A program made the translations under genes and the position numbers. The notes under the pieces are model-generated. The model made no database searches, was not told where the DNA came from, and worked only from the letters and a program-made list of their open reading frames with translations. Positions 1 through 8,268 of a stretch of 64,000 nt of DNA are shown here, piece after piece. Every line of letters begins with the position of its first letter. Positions within the stretch are counted from its first letter, which is position 1. Source of the stretch: Nocardioides sp. zg-1228 (GTDB taxonomy: Bacteria; Actinomycetota; Actinomycetes; Propionibacteriales; Nocardioidaceae); assembly GCF_017086465.1 (NCBI RefSeq), contig NZ_CP070961.1:558001-622000 (forward strand), read 5' to 3'.

Positions 1-1
1 G

Positions 2-829
2 CAGGCCGTGCTCGACCTCATCGACGACGAGGCCTGCAGCGTGGTGCCCGTCGCCCCGCCCGTCTTCGCGCGCTGGCTGCCCGACGAGCACCTGCGCGAG
101 CGGCTCGGCCCGGTCCGGCTCGTGCTCTCCGGCTCGGCGCCGCTCGAGGCGGCGGTGGTCGAGGAGTTCACCTCCGTCACCGGGATCCCGGTGCACCAGG
201 GCTACGGGCTCACCGAGGCCGCGCCGGTGGTGACCAGCACGTTGTGCAGCCGCGACCCGCGTCCCGGGTCGCTCGGTGCGGCGCTGCCGGGCATCGAGCT
301 GCGGCTGGTCGACGAGACCTGGGGGCAGGTCGAGGGCGAGGACCCCGGCGAGATCCAGGTGCGCGGCGCCAACCTCTTCAGCGGCTACTGGCCCGACGGC
401 GCCGACGGCCCCGACGAGGAGGGGTGGTTCGGCACGGGCGACGTCGGCTTCCTCGACGCCGACGGTGACCTCTTCCTCGTCGACCGCATCAACGACCTCG
501 TCATCGTCAGCGGGTTCAACGTCTACCCGACCGAGGTCGAGGACGTCCTGCGTGAGGTCGACGGCGTCGCCGACGCCGCGGTCATCGGCGTGCCCGACGA
601 GACGACCGGTGAGGCCGTCGTGGCCTACGTGGTCGCGTCCGCCGACGCCGAAGCGCCCGCCGACCTCGAGCACGCCGTCCGCTCCCACGCCGAGGAGCGG
701 CTCGCGCGCTTCAAGCAGCCCTCCCGCGTCGAGGTCGTCGAGGCGCTGCCCGTCACGCTGACCGGCGCGGTGCAGAAGGGCCGGCTGCGCACCCTCGAGC
801 GACGTCGTACGCGGGGGCTGCTCGCGTGA
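2..829 (+). CDS. Acyl-CoA synthetase / AMP-binding ligase, C-terminal part (5' end outside window)
   Basis: This is the last 275 codons of an adenylate-forming (ANL superfamily) ligase, which activates a carboxylic acid with ATP and usually transfers it to CoA. Visible family motifs, in order, are a GYGLTE segment (A5), a TGD segment with the conserved Asp (A7), a DLVIVSGFNVYPTEVE hinge region (A8), and a C-terminal GAVQKGRL carrying the likely catalytic lysine (A10). The N-terminal half with the P-loop lies upstream of the window, so the substrate class cannot be judged. The reading frame is open from base 2. It ends in a 4-base GTGA overlap with the glutaredoxin gene, which suggests one transcript. 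Confidence 0.9.
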   Translation, partial: QAVLDLIDDEACSVVPVAPPVFARWLPDEHLRERLGPVRLVLSGSAPLEAAVVEEFTSVTGIPVHQGYGLTEAAPVVTSTLCSRDPRPGSLGAALPGIELRLVDETWGQVEGEDPGEIQVRGANLFSGYWPDGADGPDEEGWFGTGDVGFLDADGDLFLVDRINDLVIVSGFNVYPTEVEDVLREVDGVADAAVIGVPDETTGEAVVAYVVASADAEAPADLEHAVRSHAEERLARFKQPSRVEVVEALPVTLTGAVQKGRLRTLERRRTRGLLA

Positions 830-1068
830 CGGCCCCCCGCGTCACCCTCTACACCCGTCCCGGCTGCCACCTGTGCGACGACGCCCGCGAGGTGATCGCC
901 CGCGTCTGCGCCGACGTCGGCGAGTCCTTCGAGGAGGTCGACATCACCACCGACGGCGACCTCGAGGACCGCTTCAGCGAGGACATCCCGGTGACCTTCG
1001 TCGACGGCCGGCAGCACGACTTCTGGCGGGTCGACGAGACGCGCCTCCGCGCCGCCCTCGGGGCCTGA
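826..1068 (+). CDS. Glutaredoxin-like protein (DUF836 family)
   Basis: An 80-residue thioredoxin-fold protein. TLYTRPGCHLCDDA near the N terminus holds a CxxC redox pair (Cys14 and Cys17), and IPVTF supplies the cis-proline. The short length and CHLC motif fit the DUF836 glutaredoxin-like family, which often sits beside the heme genes of actinobacteria (the mycobacterial gene just before hemA is of this type). Its partner is unknown; it may reduce disulfides or mixed thiols in the cytosol. The GTG start overlaps the stop of the preceding ligase by 4 bases, so translation is probably coupled. Confidence 0.85.
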   Translation: MTAPRVTLYTRPGCHLCDDAREVIARVCADVGESFEEVDITTDGDLEDRFSEDIPVTFVDGRQHDFWRVDETRLRAALGA

Positions 1069-1100
1069 CCCGATCTGTCGCGCCCGCTGGGTCGCCTGAT

Positions 1101-1136
1101 CTGTCGGAGTCCCCGCTCGAGCGGGGACTCCGACAG
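1101..1136. repeat. Perfect 36-bp palindrome
   Basis: The sequence is its own reverse complement across all 36 bases: two 18-base arms, CTGTCGGAGTCCCCGCTC and its complement, with no spacer. It sits 33 bases after the glutaredoxin stop. A 9-base GATCTGTCG occurs at its left edge and again 27 bases upstream. It could act as a transcription terminator (there is no T-run), as a binding site for a dimeric protein, or as a dispersed palindromic repeat. The sequence does not decide between these. Confidence 0.7.
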
Positions 1137-1244
1137 GACCGTGGAGCATCCGAGCCACCAGGTGGCGTGGAACTGCCACGATCTCCGCGAGGGCGCCGTT
1201 CCGGCCGGGGGAAGCGGATCGGGGCGCCGCGTGTTGGGGGAGGG

Positions 1245-2216
1245 GTGAGGCTCTCCCTCCTCGACCGCTCCCGGACCCGCCGCGGGCTGCCCGACTCCGC
1301 CGCGATCGACGCCACGGTCGAGCGGGCGGTGGCGGCCGAGCGGCTCGGCTACGACCGGTTCTGGGTGGCCGAGCACCACGGCGTGCCCGGGATCGCGTCG
1401 GGGTCGCCGGCCGTCCTGCTGGCGGCGATCGGGGCGCGCACCACCCGGATCCGGATCGGGTCGGGCGGGGTGATGCTGCCGCTGCACCAGCCCGTCGTGG
1501 TGGCCGAGCAGTTCCTCGTCCTCGACGCTCTGCATCCCGGCCGCGTCGACCTCGGGCTCGGCCGCTCGCTGGGCTTCACGCCGCCGGTGCGCCGCGCCCT
1601 GCGCCGCGACGTCGAGGACCCCGACACCTTCGAGACCGACCTCGTCGAGCTGCGTCGTCACCTCGACGGCACCGCCGAGGTGACCGCGCGTCCGGCCACC
1701 GGCCGGCGGGTGCCGATGCACCTGCTCGCCACCGGTCGGGGACTCGAGGTGGCGGCCCGCCTCGGCCTGCCGGTCGTCGTGGGCGGCCCGATCCTCGACT
1801 CCGACGAGCTCGCCGACGCGCTGGCGGCCTACCGCCGCTCGTTCCGCCCGCACGAGGACAGCCGACCTCGGGTGACGGTCGCGCTCGACGTGCTGCTGGC
1901 GGACGACGACGCGACCGCGCTTGACCTCGCCCTGCCGGAGGCGTGGGCGATGGCGATGTCGCGCCAGGCGGGCGAGTTCCCGCCGCTCGACAGCGTCGCC
2001 GACATCCGCGCCGCCGAGTGGACCAGCCAGGTACGCCGTCGCGTCGAGGCGTCGCTCGCGTGCGCCGTGGCCGGCAGCCCTCACACAGTCCGCCGGCGCA
2101 TCGAGGAGCTGGCCGAGCGCAGCGGCGCGGACGAGCTGCTGGCCAGCACCTCGACGTACGACCGCGAGGCCCAGCTCGCGTCGGACCGGATCCTGCGCGA
2201 CGTCGTCGGAGGGTGA
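1245..2216 (+). CDS. LLM-class flavin-dependent oxidoreductase (luciferase-like monooxygenase)
   Basis: A 323-residue protein of the bacterial luciferase-like family, TIM-barrel enzymes that use reduced FMN or F420. The WVAEHHG segment near residue 45, the IRIGSGGVMLPLHQPVVVAEQF block and the GRVDLGLGRS block are characteristic of the group often annotated as alkanal monooxygenase-like. The frame stays open far upstream, but the GTG at 1245 is preferred: a purine-rich GGGGGAGG lies just before it and the protein begins, as usual for the family, with a short beta strand (MRLSLLD). The substrate is unknown. The gene stands alone after the palindrome and is followed by a broken glycosyltransferase. 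Confidence 0.85.
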   Translation: MRLSLLDRSRTRRGLPDSAAIDATVERAVAAERLGYDRFWVAEHHGVPGIASGSPAVLLAAIGARTTRIRIGSGGVMLPLHQPVVVAEQFLVLDALHPGRVDLGLGRSLGFTPPVRRALRRDVEDPDTFETDLVELRRHLDGTAEVTARPATGRRVPMHLLATGRGLEVAARLGLPVVVGGPILDSDELADALAAYRRSFRPHEDSRPRVTVALDVLLADDDATALDLALPEAWAMAMSRQAGEFPPLDSVADIRAAEWTSQVRRRVEASLACAVAGSPHTVRRRIEELAERSGADELLASTSTYDREAQLASDRILRDVVGG

Positions 2217-2260
2217 CAGCGCCGCGCCCGACGCTCGGGCAGGCGGGGCCGTGGGGCGCC

Positions 2261-2266
2261 TAGGCT
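2261..2266 (+). promoter_or_regulatory. -10 box TAGGCT, leaderless type
   Basis: TAGGCT ends 7 bases before the ATG at 2274, the spacing expected when transcription starts at or next to the start codon. No ribosome binding site is visible in the gap. Confidence 0.5.
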
Positions 2267-2273
2267 CGGCGCC

Positions 2274-3408
2274 ATGCGCCTGCTCGTCACGTTGGTCGGG
2301 GGCCCTCGGCCACCTGGCTCCGCTGCTCCCGCTGGCACGCGTGGCGCGCGACGCCGGGCACGAGGTGGCCGTCGCGGGGTCCGGAGGGCTGGTCCCCCAG
2401 ATCGAGGAGTCCGGTTTCACCGCGTTCGCGAGAGCCCCCAGCCACACCACGACCAGGTGTCCGCGAGCCAGGGGCGCACCCCGCTGGCGGTGATGGACGC
2501 CCGCGCGACCGAGCGCGAGTTCGCCGACAACTTCGCCGACCGGGCAGCGCGCCGGATGGCGCTCGCCGTCCCCGACGTGATCCGCGCGTGCGGCCCCGAC
2601 CTCGTGCTGCGCGACGAGACCGACCTGGGCACGACCGTCGCCGCCGAGCTGCTCGACGTGCCGGTCGCCACCCACCTCGTGCTCGCCGCCGGCCTGCTGC
2701 TCCGTCCGGAGCTCGTCGCGCCCCGGCTCGACGCCGTACGCGCCGAGCACGGGCTGGCGCCGGACCCCGGGCTCGCCAGGCTGACCTCGGGACTGGTGCT
2801 GAGCGACGCGCCGCCGTCGTTCCGGAGCCCGCAGTCGCCGCTCCGGCTCGAGCCGACCCACTACCGCTCGACCGACGCGCCGTCCGACGACCGGCGCACG
2901 GACCGGCCGCGCATCTACGTCACCCTCGGCACGATCTTCAACGCCGCGTCGGGTGATCTCTTCGAGCGCATCCTGGCCGGGCTCGCCACCCTCGGCGTGG
3001 ACGTCGTGGCCACGGTCGGGCGACGGACCGACCCGGCCGACCTCGGTCCCCAGCCGCCGCACGTGCGGTGGAGCGCTTCGTCGCGCAGCACGAGCTCCTG
3101 CCGCACGTCGACCTGGTCGTCTCGCACGGGGGGCGGGGAGCCTGATGGCGACGCTCGCCCACGGGGTGCCGTCGCTGCTCCTGTCCCTGGGGGCCGACCA
3201 GCCGCACAACGCCGGGCGCGCCGCCGAGCTGGGCCTCGCCGCCGTGCTCGACGCCTCCACCGTCGGGCCCGCGGAGGTCGCGTCGGCCGCGCGCGAGCTC
3301 CTCGCCGACCGAGCGGTGCGGGAGCGGTGCCGCGCCGTCGCCGGGGAGCTGCGCGCCCTGCCCGACACGTCGCTCGCCGTCGCGGCGCTGGAGCGCGCCG
3401 CGTCCTGA
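2274..3408 (+). pseudogene. UDP-glycosyltransferase (MGT/GT1-like), disrupted by four single-base shifts
   Basis: Joining three frames rebuilds one plausible glycosyltransferase of about 378 residues. It starts MRLLVTLVG, continues GHLAPLLPLARVARDAGHEV in the next frame, returns to the first frame for the middle, and ends with the nucleotide-sugar signature SHGG...GSLMATLAHGVPSLLL followed by ADQPHNAGRA. The shifts are one extra G in the G run near 2298, and single missing bases near 2442 (C run), 3072 (G) and 3125 (G run). All fall in or beside short G or C runs. They may be real mutations or homopolymer sequencing errors. If real, the gene is dead. If errors, it encodes an intact GT1-type enzyme that glycosylates a small molecule. 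Confidence 0.75.
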
Positions 3409-3529
3409 CTCGCGCCACGAGCCGTGCCGGAGGCGCGTCCGTGTAGTGCCTCCGGCACCCGCGCGCAAGTCGGGAGACCCCCGCGTGAGGTGGCTCTTCT
3501 CACATGTGGTAGCCCGCACTCCTGCCGTT

Positions 3530-3558
3530 TTGTTCTCCCGTTCACAAACTCCTACAGT
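3530..3558 (+). promoter_or_regulatory. rex promoter with overlapping candidate Rex operator
   Basis: TTGTTC (3530-3535) and TACAGT (3553-3558) lie 17 bases apart, a good housekeeping-type promoter. The 18 bases TTGTTCTCCCGTTCACAA (3530-3547) resemble the Rex operator TTGTGAA-N4-TTCACAA, with an exact right half and a degenerate left half (TTGTTCT). The operator covers the -35 box, so Rex bound there would block polymerase. Autoregulation of rex-hemACD through such a site is established in Streptomyces; here it is inferred from the match. Confidence 0.65.
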
Positions 3559-3602
3559 GGCGGGGTCCACGCGAGGTTCGCTGGGACTGGAAAGAAGCAG
3601 CT

Positions 3603-4277
3603 GTGACCGCACGGACCCCCGACTCCTCCCGGGACATTCCCGAGGCGACCGTCGCCAGGCTTCCCGTGTATCTGCGAGCCCTGACCGGCCTTGCCGAGGG
3701 CGGCACCACCACCTGCTCCAGCGAGGAGCTCGCGGCGACCGCGGGCGTCAACAGCGCCAAGCTCCGCAAGGACCTGTCCCACCTCGGCAGCTACGGCACC
3801 CGCGGCGTGGGCTACGACGTGGAGTACCTCCGCTACCAGATCGCCCGCGAGATCGGCCTGACCCAGGACTGGCCCGTCGTCATCGTCGGCATCGGCAACC
3901 TCGGCCACGCCCTGGCCAACTACTCCGGCTTCCGCAGCCGCGGCTTCCGGGTCGTCGCCCTCCTCGACGCCGACACGGCGCGACACGACGAGGTCGTCGC
4001 CGGCCTCGAGGTCCGCTCCTTCGAGGACCTCGAGTCGATCGTGTCCGAGAACGCCGTCTCGATCGGTGTCATCGCGACCCCCGCCGTCGCCGCCCAGGCG
4101 GTCGCCGACCGGATGGTCGCCGCCGGCATCACCAGCATCCTCAACTTCGCCCCGGCCGTCCTGACGGTGCCCGACGGCGTCGACGTGCGGAAGGTGGACC
4201 TCTCCATCGAGCTCCAGATCCTCGCCTACCACGAGCAGCGCAAGTCGGTCACGCCCGGATCGGAGGTCGTGTCGTGA
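3603..4277 (+). CDS. rex: Redox-sensing transcriptional repressor Rex
   Basis: A 224-residue repressor that senses the NADH/NAD+ ratio. An N-terminal winged-helix domain (about residues 15-75, with the conserved SAKLRKDLSHLGSYGTRGVG) is followed by a Rossmann domain with GIGNLG at 96-101 and a C-terminal domain-swap helix. In this family NAD+ permits DNA binding and NADH releases it. The GTG start at 3603 follows GGAAAGAAG. The gene heads an operon with hemA, hemC, cobA/hemD and probably hemB, as in Streptomyces, and overlaps hemA by 4 bases (GTGA). Candidate operators are seen at its own promoter and upstream of nuoA, linking heme synthesis and complex I to NADH status. Confidence 0.96.
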   Translation: MTARTPDSSRDIPEATVARLPVYLRALTGLAEGGTTTCSSEELAATAGVNSAKLRKDLSHLGSYGTRGVGYDVEYLRYQIAREIGLTQDWPVVIVGIGNLGHALANYSGFRSRGFRVVALLDADTARHDEVVAGLEVRSFEDLESIVSENAVSIGVIATPAVAAQAVADRMVAAGITSILNFAPAVLTVPDGVDVRKVDLSIELQILAYHEQRKSVTPGSEVVS

Positions 4278-5560
4278 GTGTGCTCGTGGTGGGGATCTCC
4301 CACAAGTCCGCCCCGGTCGGGCTCCTCGAGCGGCTCGCCCTCGACGGCGACGGCACGGTCAAGCTGATCGACGACGCGATGGCCGGCGAGCACGTCTCGG
4401 AGGCGACGGCCATCGTGACCTGCAACCGCCTCGAGGTCTACGCCGAGGTCGACCGCTTCCACGGCAGCGTGGAGGACCTGTCGGGCCTCCTGGTCGCACG
4501 GGCCGAGCAGCCCGCCGAGGCGCTGCTGCCCCACCTCTACGTCCACTACGACGAGGGTGCGGTCTCCCACCTGTTCCAGGTCGCCGCGGGCCTCGACTCG
4601 ATGGTCGTCGGCGAGGGCCAGATCCTCGGCCAGACCCGTGAGGCGCTGCGCGTCGGGCAGGAGAACGGCACCGTCGGCCCGGCGCTCAACACGCTCTTCC
4701 AGCAGGCGCTGCGCGTGGGCAAGCGTGCCCACGCCGAGACCGACATCGACCGTGCCGCCCCCTCTCTGGTCACCGCCGCCCTCGAGCGCAGCTCGGTGTC
4801 GGTCGCCGGAGCCCGCACGCTCGTGATCGGCGCCGGCGCGATGGCCTCCCTCGCGGTCGCCCACCTCTCGCGCAGCGGCGCCGCCAGCATCGCGGTGCTC
4901 AACCGCACGGCCGGTCGCGCCGACCGGCTCGCCGACGAGTACGGCGCCGCGTCGGTGCCGCTGACGGCCCTCGGCGAGGAGCTGGCCACCGCCGACCTCG
5001 TCATCTCGTGCACCGGCGCCCCGGAGCCGCTGGTCCGCCTCGGCGACGTGGTCACCGCGCGCGGCTCGAGCGACCGGCCGCTCACCGTCATCGACCTGGC
5101 CCTGCCCCACGACGTCGACCCGTCGCTCGGCGACCTGCCCGGGGTCGAGCTGATCAACCTGGCCGGGCTCGCCGACGAGCTGCGCGGCCTCGAGGCCACC
5201 GCCGGCGTCGACGACGTGCGCACCATCGTCGGGCAGGAGATCAGCGCGTTCCTCGCCGTACGACGCCAGGCGAGCGTGACCCCCACCGTGGTCGCCCTCC
5301 GCTCGATGGCCACCTCGGTCGTCGACGCCGAGATGGACCGGCTGTCCACCCGACTGCCCGACCTCGACGACGCCACCCGCGCAGAGGTCCTGCACACCGT
5401 GCGCCGGGTCGCCGACAAGCTCCTCCACGAGCCCACCGTCCGGGTCAAGGAGCTCGCCGACGCCGAGCCGGCCGTGTCCTACACCGCCGCGCTCGCCGAG
5501 CTGTTCCGCCTCGACCCCGAGGCCGTCGACGCCATCTCACGAGCGGAGGGACAGCAGTGA
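4274..5560 (+). CDS. hemA: Glutamyl-tRNA reductase
   Basis: A 428-residue enzyme that reduces glutamyl-tRNA(Glu) to glutamate-1-semialdehyde with NADPH, the first committed step of C5-pathway tetrapyrrole synthesis. The nucleophile is Cys50 in IVTCNRLEVY. SMVVGEGQILGQ (about 105-118) and the Rossmann GAGAMAS are conserved, and a helical dimerisation domain closes the protein. The GTG start at 4274 overlaps the rex stop (GTGA). The next ORF is not hemC but a 22-codon mini-ORF that overlaps this gene's stop. GSA made here goes to HemL, encoded at 10.6 kb. The family is commonly regulated by heme feedback, but nothing in this sequence shows that. Confidence 0.97.
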   Translation: MSVLVVGISHKSAPVGLLERLALDGDGTVKLIDDAMAGEHVSEATAIVTCNRLEVYAEVDRFHGSVEDLSGLLVARAEQPAEALLPHLYVHYDEGAVSHLFQVAAGLDSMVVGEGQILGQTREALRVGQENGTVGPALNTLFQQALRVGKRAHAETDIDRAAPSLVTAALERSSVSVAGARTLVIGAGAMASLAVAHLSRSGAASIAVLNRTAGRADRLADEYGAASVPLTALGEELATADLVISCTGAPEPLVRLGDVVTARGSSDRPLTVIDLALPHDVDPSLGDLPGVELINLAGLADELRGLEATAGVDDVRTIVGQEISAFLAVRRQASVTPTVVALRSMATSVVDAEMDRLSTRLPDLDDATRAEVLHTVRRVADKLLHEPTVRVKELADAEPAVSYTAALAELFRLDPEAVDAISRAEGQQ

Positions 5561-5625
5561 GCACCTCACGACGTTCTTCTCCCCCGCTGCGCTCCCCCGA
5601 ACGACGCCGCGAGGACCCCGCATGA
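5557..5625 (+). CDS. 22-residue mini-ORF coupling hemA to hemC
   Basis: A GTG overlapping the hemA stop (GTGA) opens a frame of 22 codons that ends in an ATGA overlap with the hemC start. The peptide is basic and rich in Ser, Pro and Arg (MSTSRRSSPP..., ending REDPA). Its 3' end GCGAGGACCCCGCATGA contains GAGGA 7 bases before hemC ATG. The same 3' end occurs before nuoM, and a close variant occurs before nuoJ. The peptide itself may be functionless; the element may serve to carry ribosomes across the junction. Translation is inferred from the overlaps only. Confidence 0.5.
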   Translation: MSTSRRSSPPLRSPERRREDPA

Positions 5626-6578
5626 GCAGCCAGCAGACCCGGCCGCTGCGCCTCGGCACCCGCGCCTCGGCCCTCGCCACCACCCAGTCGGGGCTCGTCG
5701 CCGACCTCGTCCGCCGACGGCTCGGCCGCGAGGTCGAGCTCGTCGAGGTCTCCACCGAGGGTGACCGCAGCGCGGCCCCGCTCGCCCAGATGGGCGGCAC
5801 GGGTGTGTTCGTCAGCGCCCTGCGCGACGCCCTCCTCGACGGACGTGTCGACTTCGCGGTGCACTCGCTCAAGGACCTGCCCACCACCCCCGCCGACGGC
5901 ATCGCCCTGGCCGCGATCCCGCCCCGGGAGGACCCCCGCGACGTCGTCGTCGCCCGTGACGGCCTCACCCTGGGCGAGCTGCCGGCCGGCAGCCGCCTCG
6001 GCACCGGGTCGCCGCGCCGCGTCAGCCAGCTCGCGGCCCTCGGCCTGGGCCTGGAGCTGGTCGGCATCCGCGGCAACGTCGACACCCGCATCCGCAAGGT
6101 CCGCAGCGGCGAGGTCGATGCGATCGTGCTCGCCCGGGCCGGCCTGTCCCGTCTCGGCCGCCTCGACGAGGCCACCGAGGTGCTCGACCCGCTCCAGATG
6201 CTGCCGGCACCCGGTCAGGGAGCCCTGGCCGTCGAGTGCCGCTCCGACGACGCCGAGCTGGTCGAGGCGCTGGCACGACTCGACGACCCCGCCACCCGCG
6301 CCGCGGTCACGGCCGAGCGCGCGGTCCTGTCCACCCTCGAGGCCGGCTGCTCGGCTCCGCTGGGTGCCCTGGCCGACGTCGTCGAGGGAGAGGCCGGCGA
6401 GGAGCTCTGGCTGCGCGCCGTGGCCCTCTCCGAGGACGGCGGCCTCTCCGTGCGCAGGAGCGCCACCGGCCCGGTCGACGAGCCCGCACGACTCGGTACA
6501 CGCCTCGCGAGCGAGATGCTCGACGAGGGAGCAGCAGACCTGATGGAAGCACCACCAGTGAGGAATCAGCACGCATGA
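5622..6578 (+). CDS. hemC: Porphobilinogen deaminase (hydroxymethylbilane synthase)
   Basis: A 318-residue enzyme that condenses four porphobilinogens into hydroxymethylbilane. The dipyrromethane cofactor attaches to Cys243 in TLEAGCSAPLGA. Substrate-binding blocks RLGTRASALA, FAVHSLKDLPT and GSPRRVSQL are present. Length is normal for the family. The ATG at 5622 overlaps the stop of the upstream mini-ORF, and the ribosome binding site GAGGA belongs to that mini-ORF element. Its own stop overlaps the cobA/hemD start (ATGA), so hemA, the mini-ORF, hemC and cobA/hemD form an unbroken coupled chain. Confidence 0.96.
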   Translation: MSSQQTRPLRLGTRASALATTQSGLVADLVRRRLGREVELVEVSTEGDRSAAPLAQMGGTGVFVSALRDALLDGRVDFAVHSLKDLPTTPADGIALAAIPPREDPRDVVVARDGLTLGELPAGSRLGTGSPRRVSQLAALGLGLELVGIRGNVDTRIRKVRSGEVDAIVLARAGLSRLGRLDEATEVLDPLQMLPAPGQGALAVECRSDDAELVEALARLDDPATRAAVTAERAVLSTLEAGCSAPLGALADVVEGEAGEELWLRAVALSEDGGLSVRRSATGPVDEPARLGTRLASEMLDEGAADLMEAPPVRNQHA

Positions 6579-8227
6579 CGCGAGTACAGACCCCCCAGGC
6601 CAGCACCGCGCCCACCCCGGCCCAGGGTTGGGTGTCGTTCGTCGGCAGCGGACCGGGTGACCCCGGCCTGCTCACGGTGCGCGCCGTGGAGCTCCTCCAG
6701 AGTGCCGAGGTGATCGTCACCGAGGCCCCCGAGCACGTCGCCCTGGTCCGTTCGGTCCTCGGCCTCGTCGAGGGCCCGGACGGCTTCGAGGCAGGCCCCG
6801 AGATCGTCGACGGCGGCTTCGGCGAGGACGGCCAGCCGCTCACCCACGCCGCCCGCGCCAAGGTCGTGGTGCGCCACGGCAAGAAGCAGCGCGTGGTCCG
6901 CCTGATGACCGGCGACCCGTTCCTCTACGCCTCCGGTCCCGAGGAGGCGCAGGCCTGCGTGAAGGCGGGCGTCGGCTTCGAGGTCGTCCCCGGCGTCTCG
7001 TCGGTGAGCGCGGTCCCGGCCTACGCCGGCATCCCGCTGACCACCAAGCGCCACCGGGAGATGGCCGTCGTCACCTGCGGCGAGAAGGTCGACTGGAGCG
7101 TCTACGCCGACGACCGCACCCTCGTGCTGCTCTCCGGCGTCGGCAGCATCGGCGAGACCGCGGCCGCCCTCGTCGAGGCCGGCCGCTCGCCCGAGACGCC
7201 CGTGGCGATGACCCAGGTCGGCACCACGACCGAGCAGCGCACCCTTATCTCCACCCTCGCCAACGTGGCCGCCGACGTGCGGGCCGCCCGCGTCGCGCCG
7301 CCGGCGATCACGGTCATCGGCGACGTCGTCGACCTGCGCCAGACGCTGTCGTGGTTCGAGACCAAGCCGCTCTTCGGCTGGCGCGCCCTGGTGCCCCGCA
7401 CCAAGGAGCAGGCGGGCTCGCTCTCGCGCCGCCTGCGCGAGTACGGCGCCGTGCCCGAGGAGGTGCCGACCATCTCGGTCGAGCCGCCGCGCAACCCGCT
7501 CCAGATGGACAAGGCCGTGCGCGGCCTCGTCGAGGGACGCTACGAGTGGATCGCCTTCACCTCGGTCAACGCCGTCAAGGCCGTGCGCGAGAAGTTCGAG
7601 GAGTACGGCCTCGACGCCCGCGCGTTCTCCGGGCTGAAGATCGCCGCGGTGGGCGACAAGACCGCCCAGGCGATCGCCGACTGGGGCCTGCGCGCCGACC
7701 TGGTGCCGTCCGGTGAGCAGTCCGCCGCCGGCCTGCTCGAGGAGTGGCCGCCCTACGACGAGGTGCTCGACCCGATCAACCGGGTCTTCCTGCCCCGCGC
7801 CGACATCGCCACCGAGACCCTCGTGGCCGGCCTGGTCGACCTCGGCTGGGAGTGCGACGACGTCACGGCCTACCGCACGGTGCGCGCCACGCCGCCGCCA
7901 GCGCCCGTCCGCGACGCGATCAAGACCGGCAAGTTCGACGCGGTCGTGTTCACCTCGTCCTCCACGGTGCGCAACCTCGTCGGCATCGCCGGCAAGCCGC
8001 ACCCCTCGACGGTCATCGCGGTCATCGGCCCGCAGACCGCCAAGACCGCGGAGGAGCACGGCCTCCGGGTCGACGTGCTCGCTCCCACGCCCGACGTCGA
8101 GGTGCTCGTCGACGCGCTGGCCGACTTCGGTGCCGCCCGGCGCCTGGCGATGGTGGAGGCCGGCGAGCCGGTGACCCGCCCGAGCGAGCGCACCGCGTCC
8201 GGGCGCCGCAAGGCCCGCGCCAAGTAG
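6575..8227 (+). CDS. Fused uroporphyrinogen-III C-methyltransferase / uroporphyrinogen-III synthase
   Basis: A 550-residue two-domain protein. Residues about 18-255 are a SAM-dependent tetrapyrrole methylase ([12 protein letters not shown] at the start, then [13 protein letters not shown] and [20 protein letters not shown]), the siroheme/cobalamin branch activity. Residues about 265-515 are a HemD-type uroporphyrinogen-III synthase ([31 protein letters not shown]), which cyclises hydroxymethylbilane. This fusion is common in actinobacteria and is often called hemD or cobA/hemD. The ATG at 6575 overlaps hemC (ATGA); the long open frame upstream is out-of-frame hemC. The C-terminal tail is basic and looks disordered. 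The methylase domain departs from the usual SUMT N terminus, so its activity is less certain than the synthase activity. Confidence 0.92.
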   Translation: MTRVQTPQASTAPTPAQGWVSFVGSGPGDPGLLTVRAVELLQSAEVIVTEAPEHVALVRSVLGLVEGPDGFEAGPEIVDGGFGEDGQPLTHAARAKVVVRHGKKQRVVRLMTGDPFLYASGPEEAQACVKAGVGFEVVPGVSSVSAVPAYAGIPLTTKRHREMAVVTCGEKVDWSVYADDRTLVLLSGVGSIGETAAALVEAGRSPETPVAMTQVGTTTEQRTLISTLANVAADVRAARVAPPAITVIGDVVDLRQTLSWFETKPLFGWRALVPRTKEQAGSLSRRLREYGAVPEEVPTISVEPPRNPLQMDKAVRGLVEGRYEWIAFTSVNAVKAVREKFEEYGLDARAFSGLKIAAVGDKTAQAIADWGLRADLVPSGEQSAAGLLEEWPPYDEVLDPINRVFLPRADIATETLVAGLVDLGWECDDVTAYRTVRATPPPAPVRDAIKTGKFDAVVFTSSSTVRNLVGIAGKPHPSTVIAVIGPQTAKTAEEHGLRVDVLAPTPDVEVLVDALADFGAARRLAMVEAGEPVTRPSERTASGRRKARAK

Positions 8228-8268
8228 TCGACCGACACCCGCAGCCGCCGCTGGGGAAGGATGGACCC

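Noticed and set aside
849..3545. 898-codon open frame on the minus strand
   Set aside because: It is antisense to the glutaredoxin, monooxygenase and glycosyltransferase genes, is full of Arg, Ala, Gly and Pro, and has no domain-like pattern. Long antisense frames are normal at this GC content.
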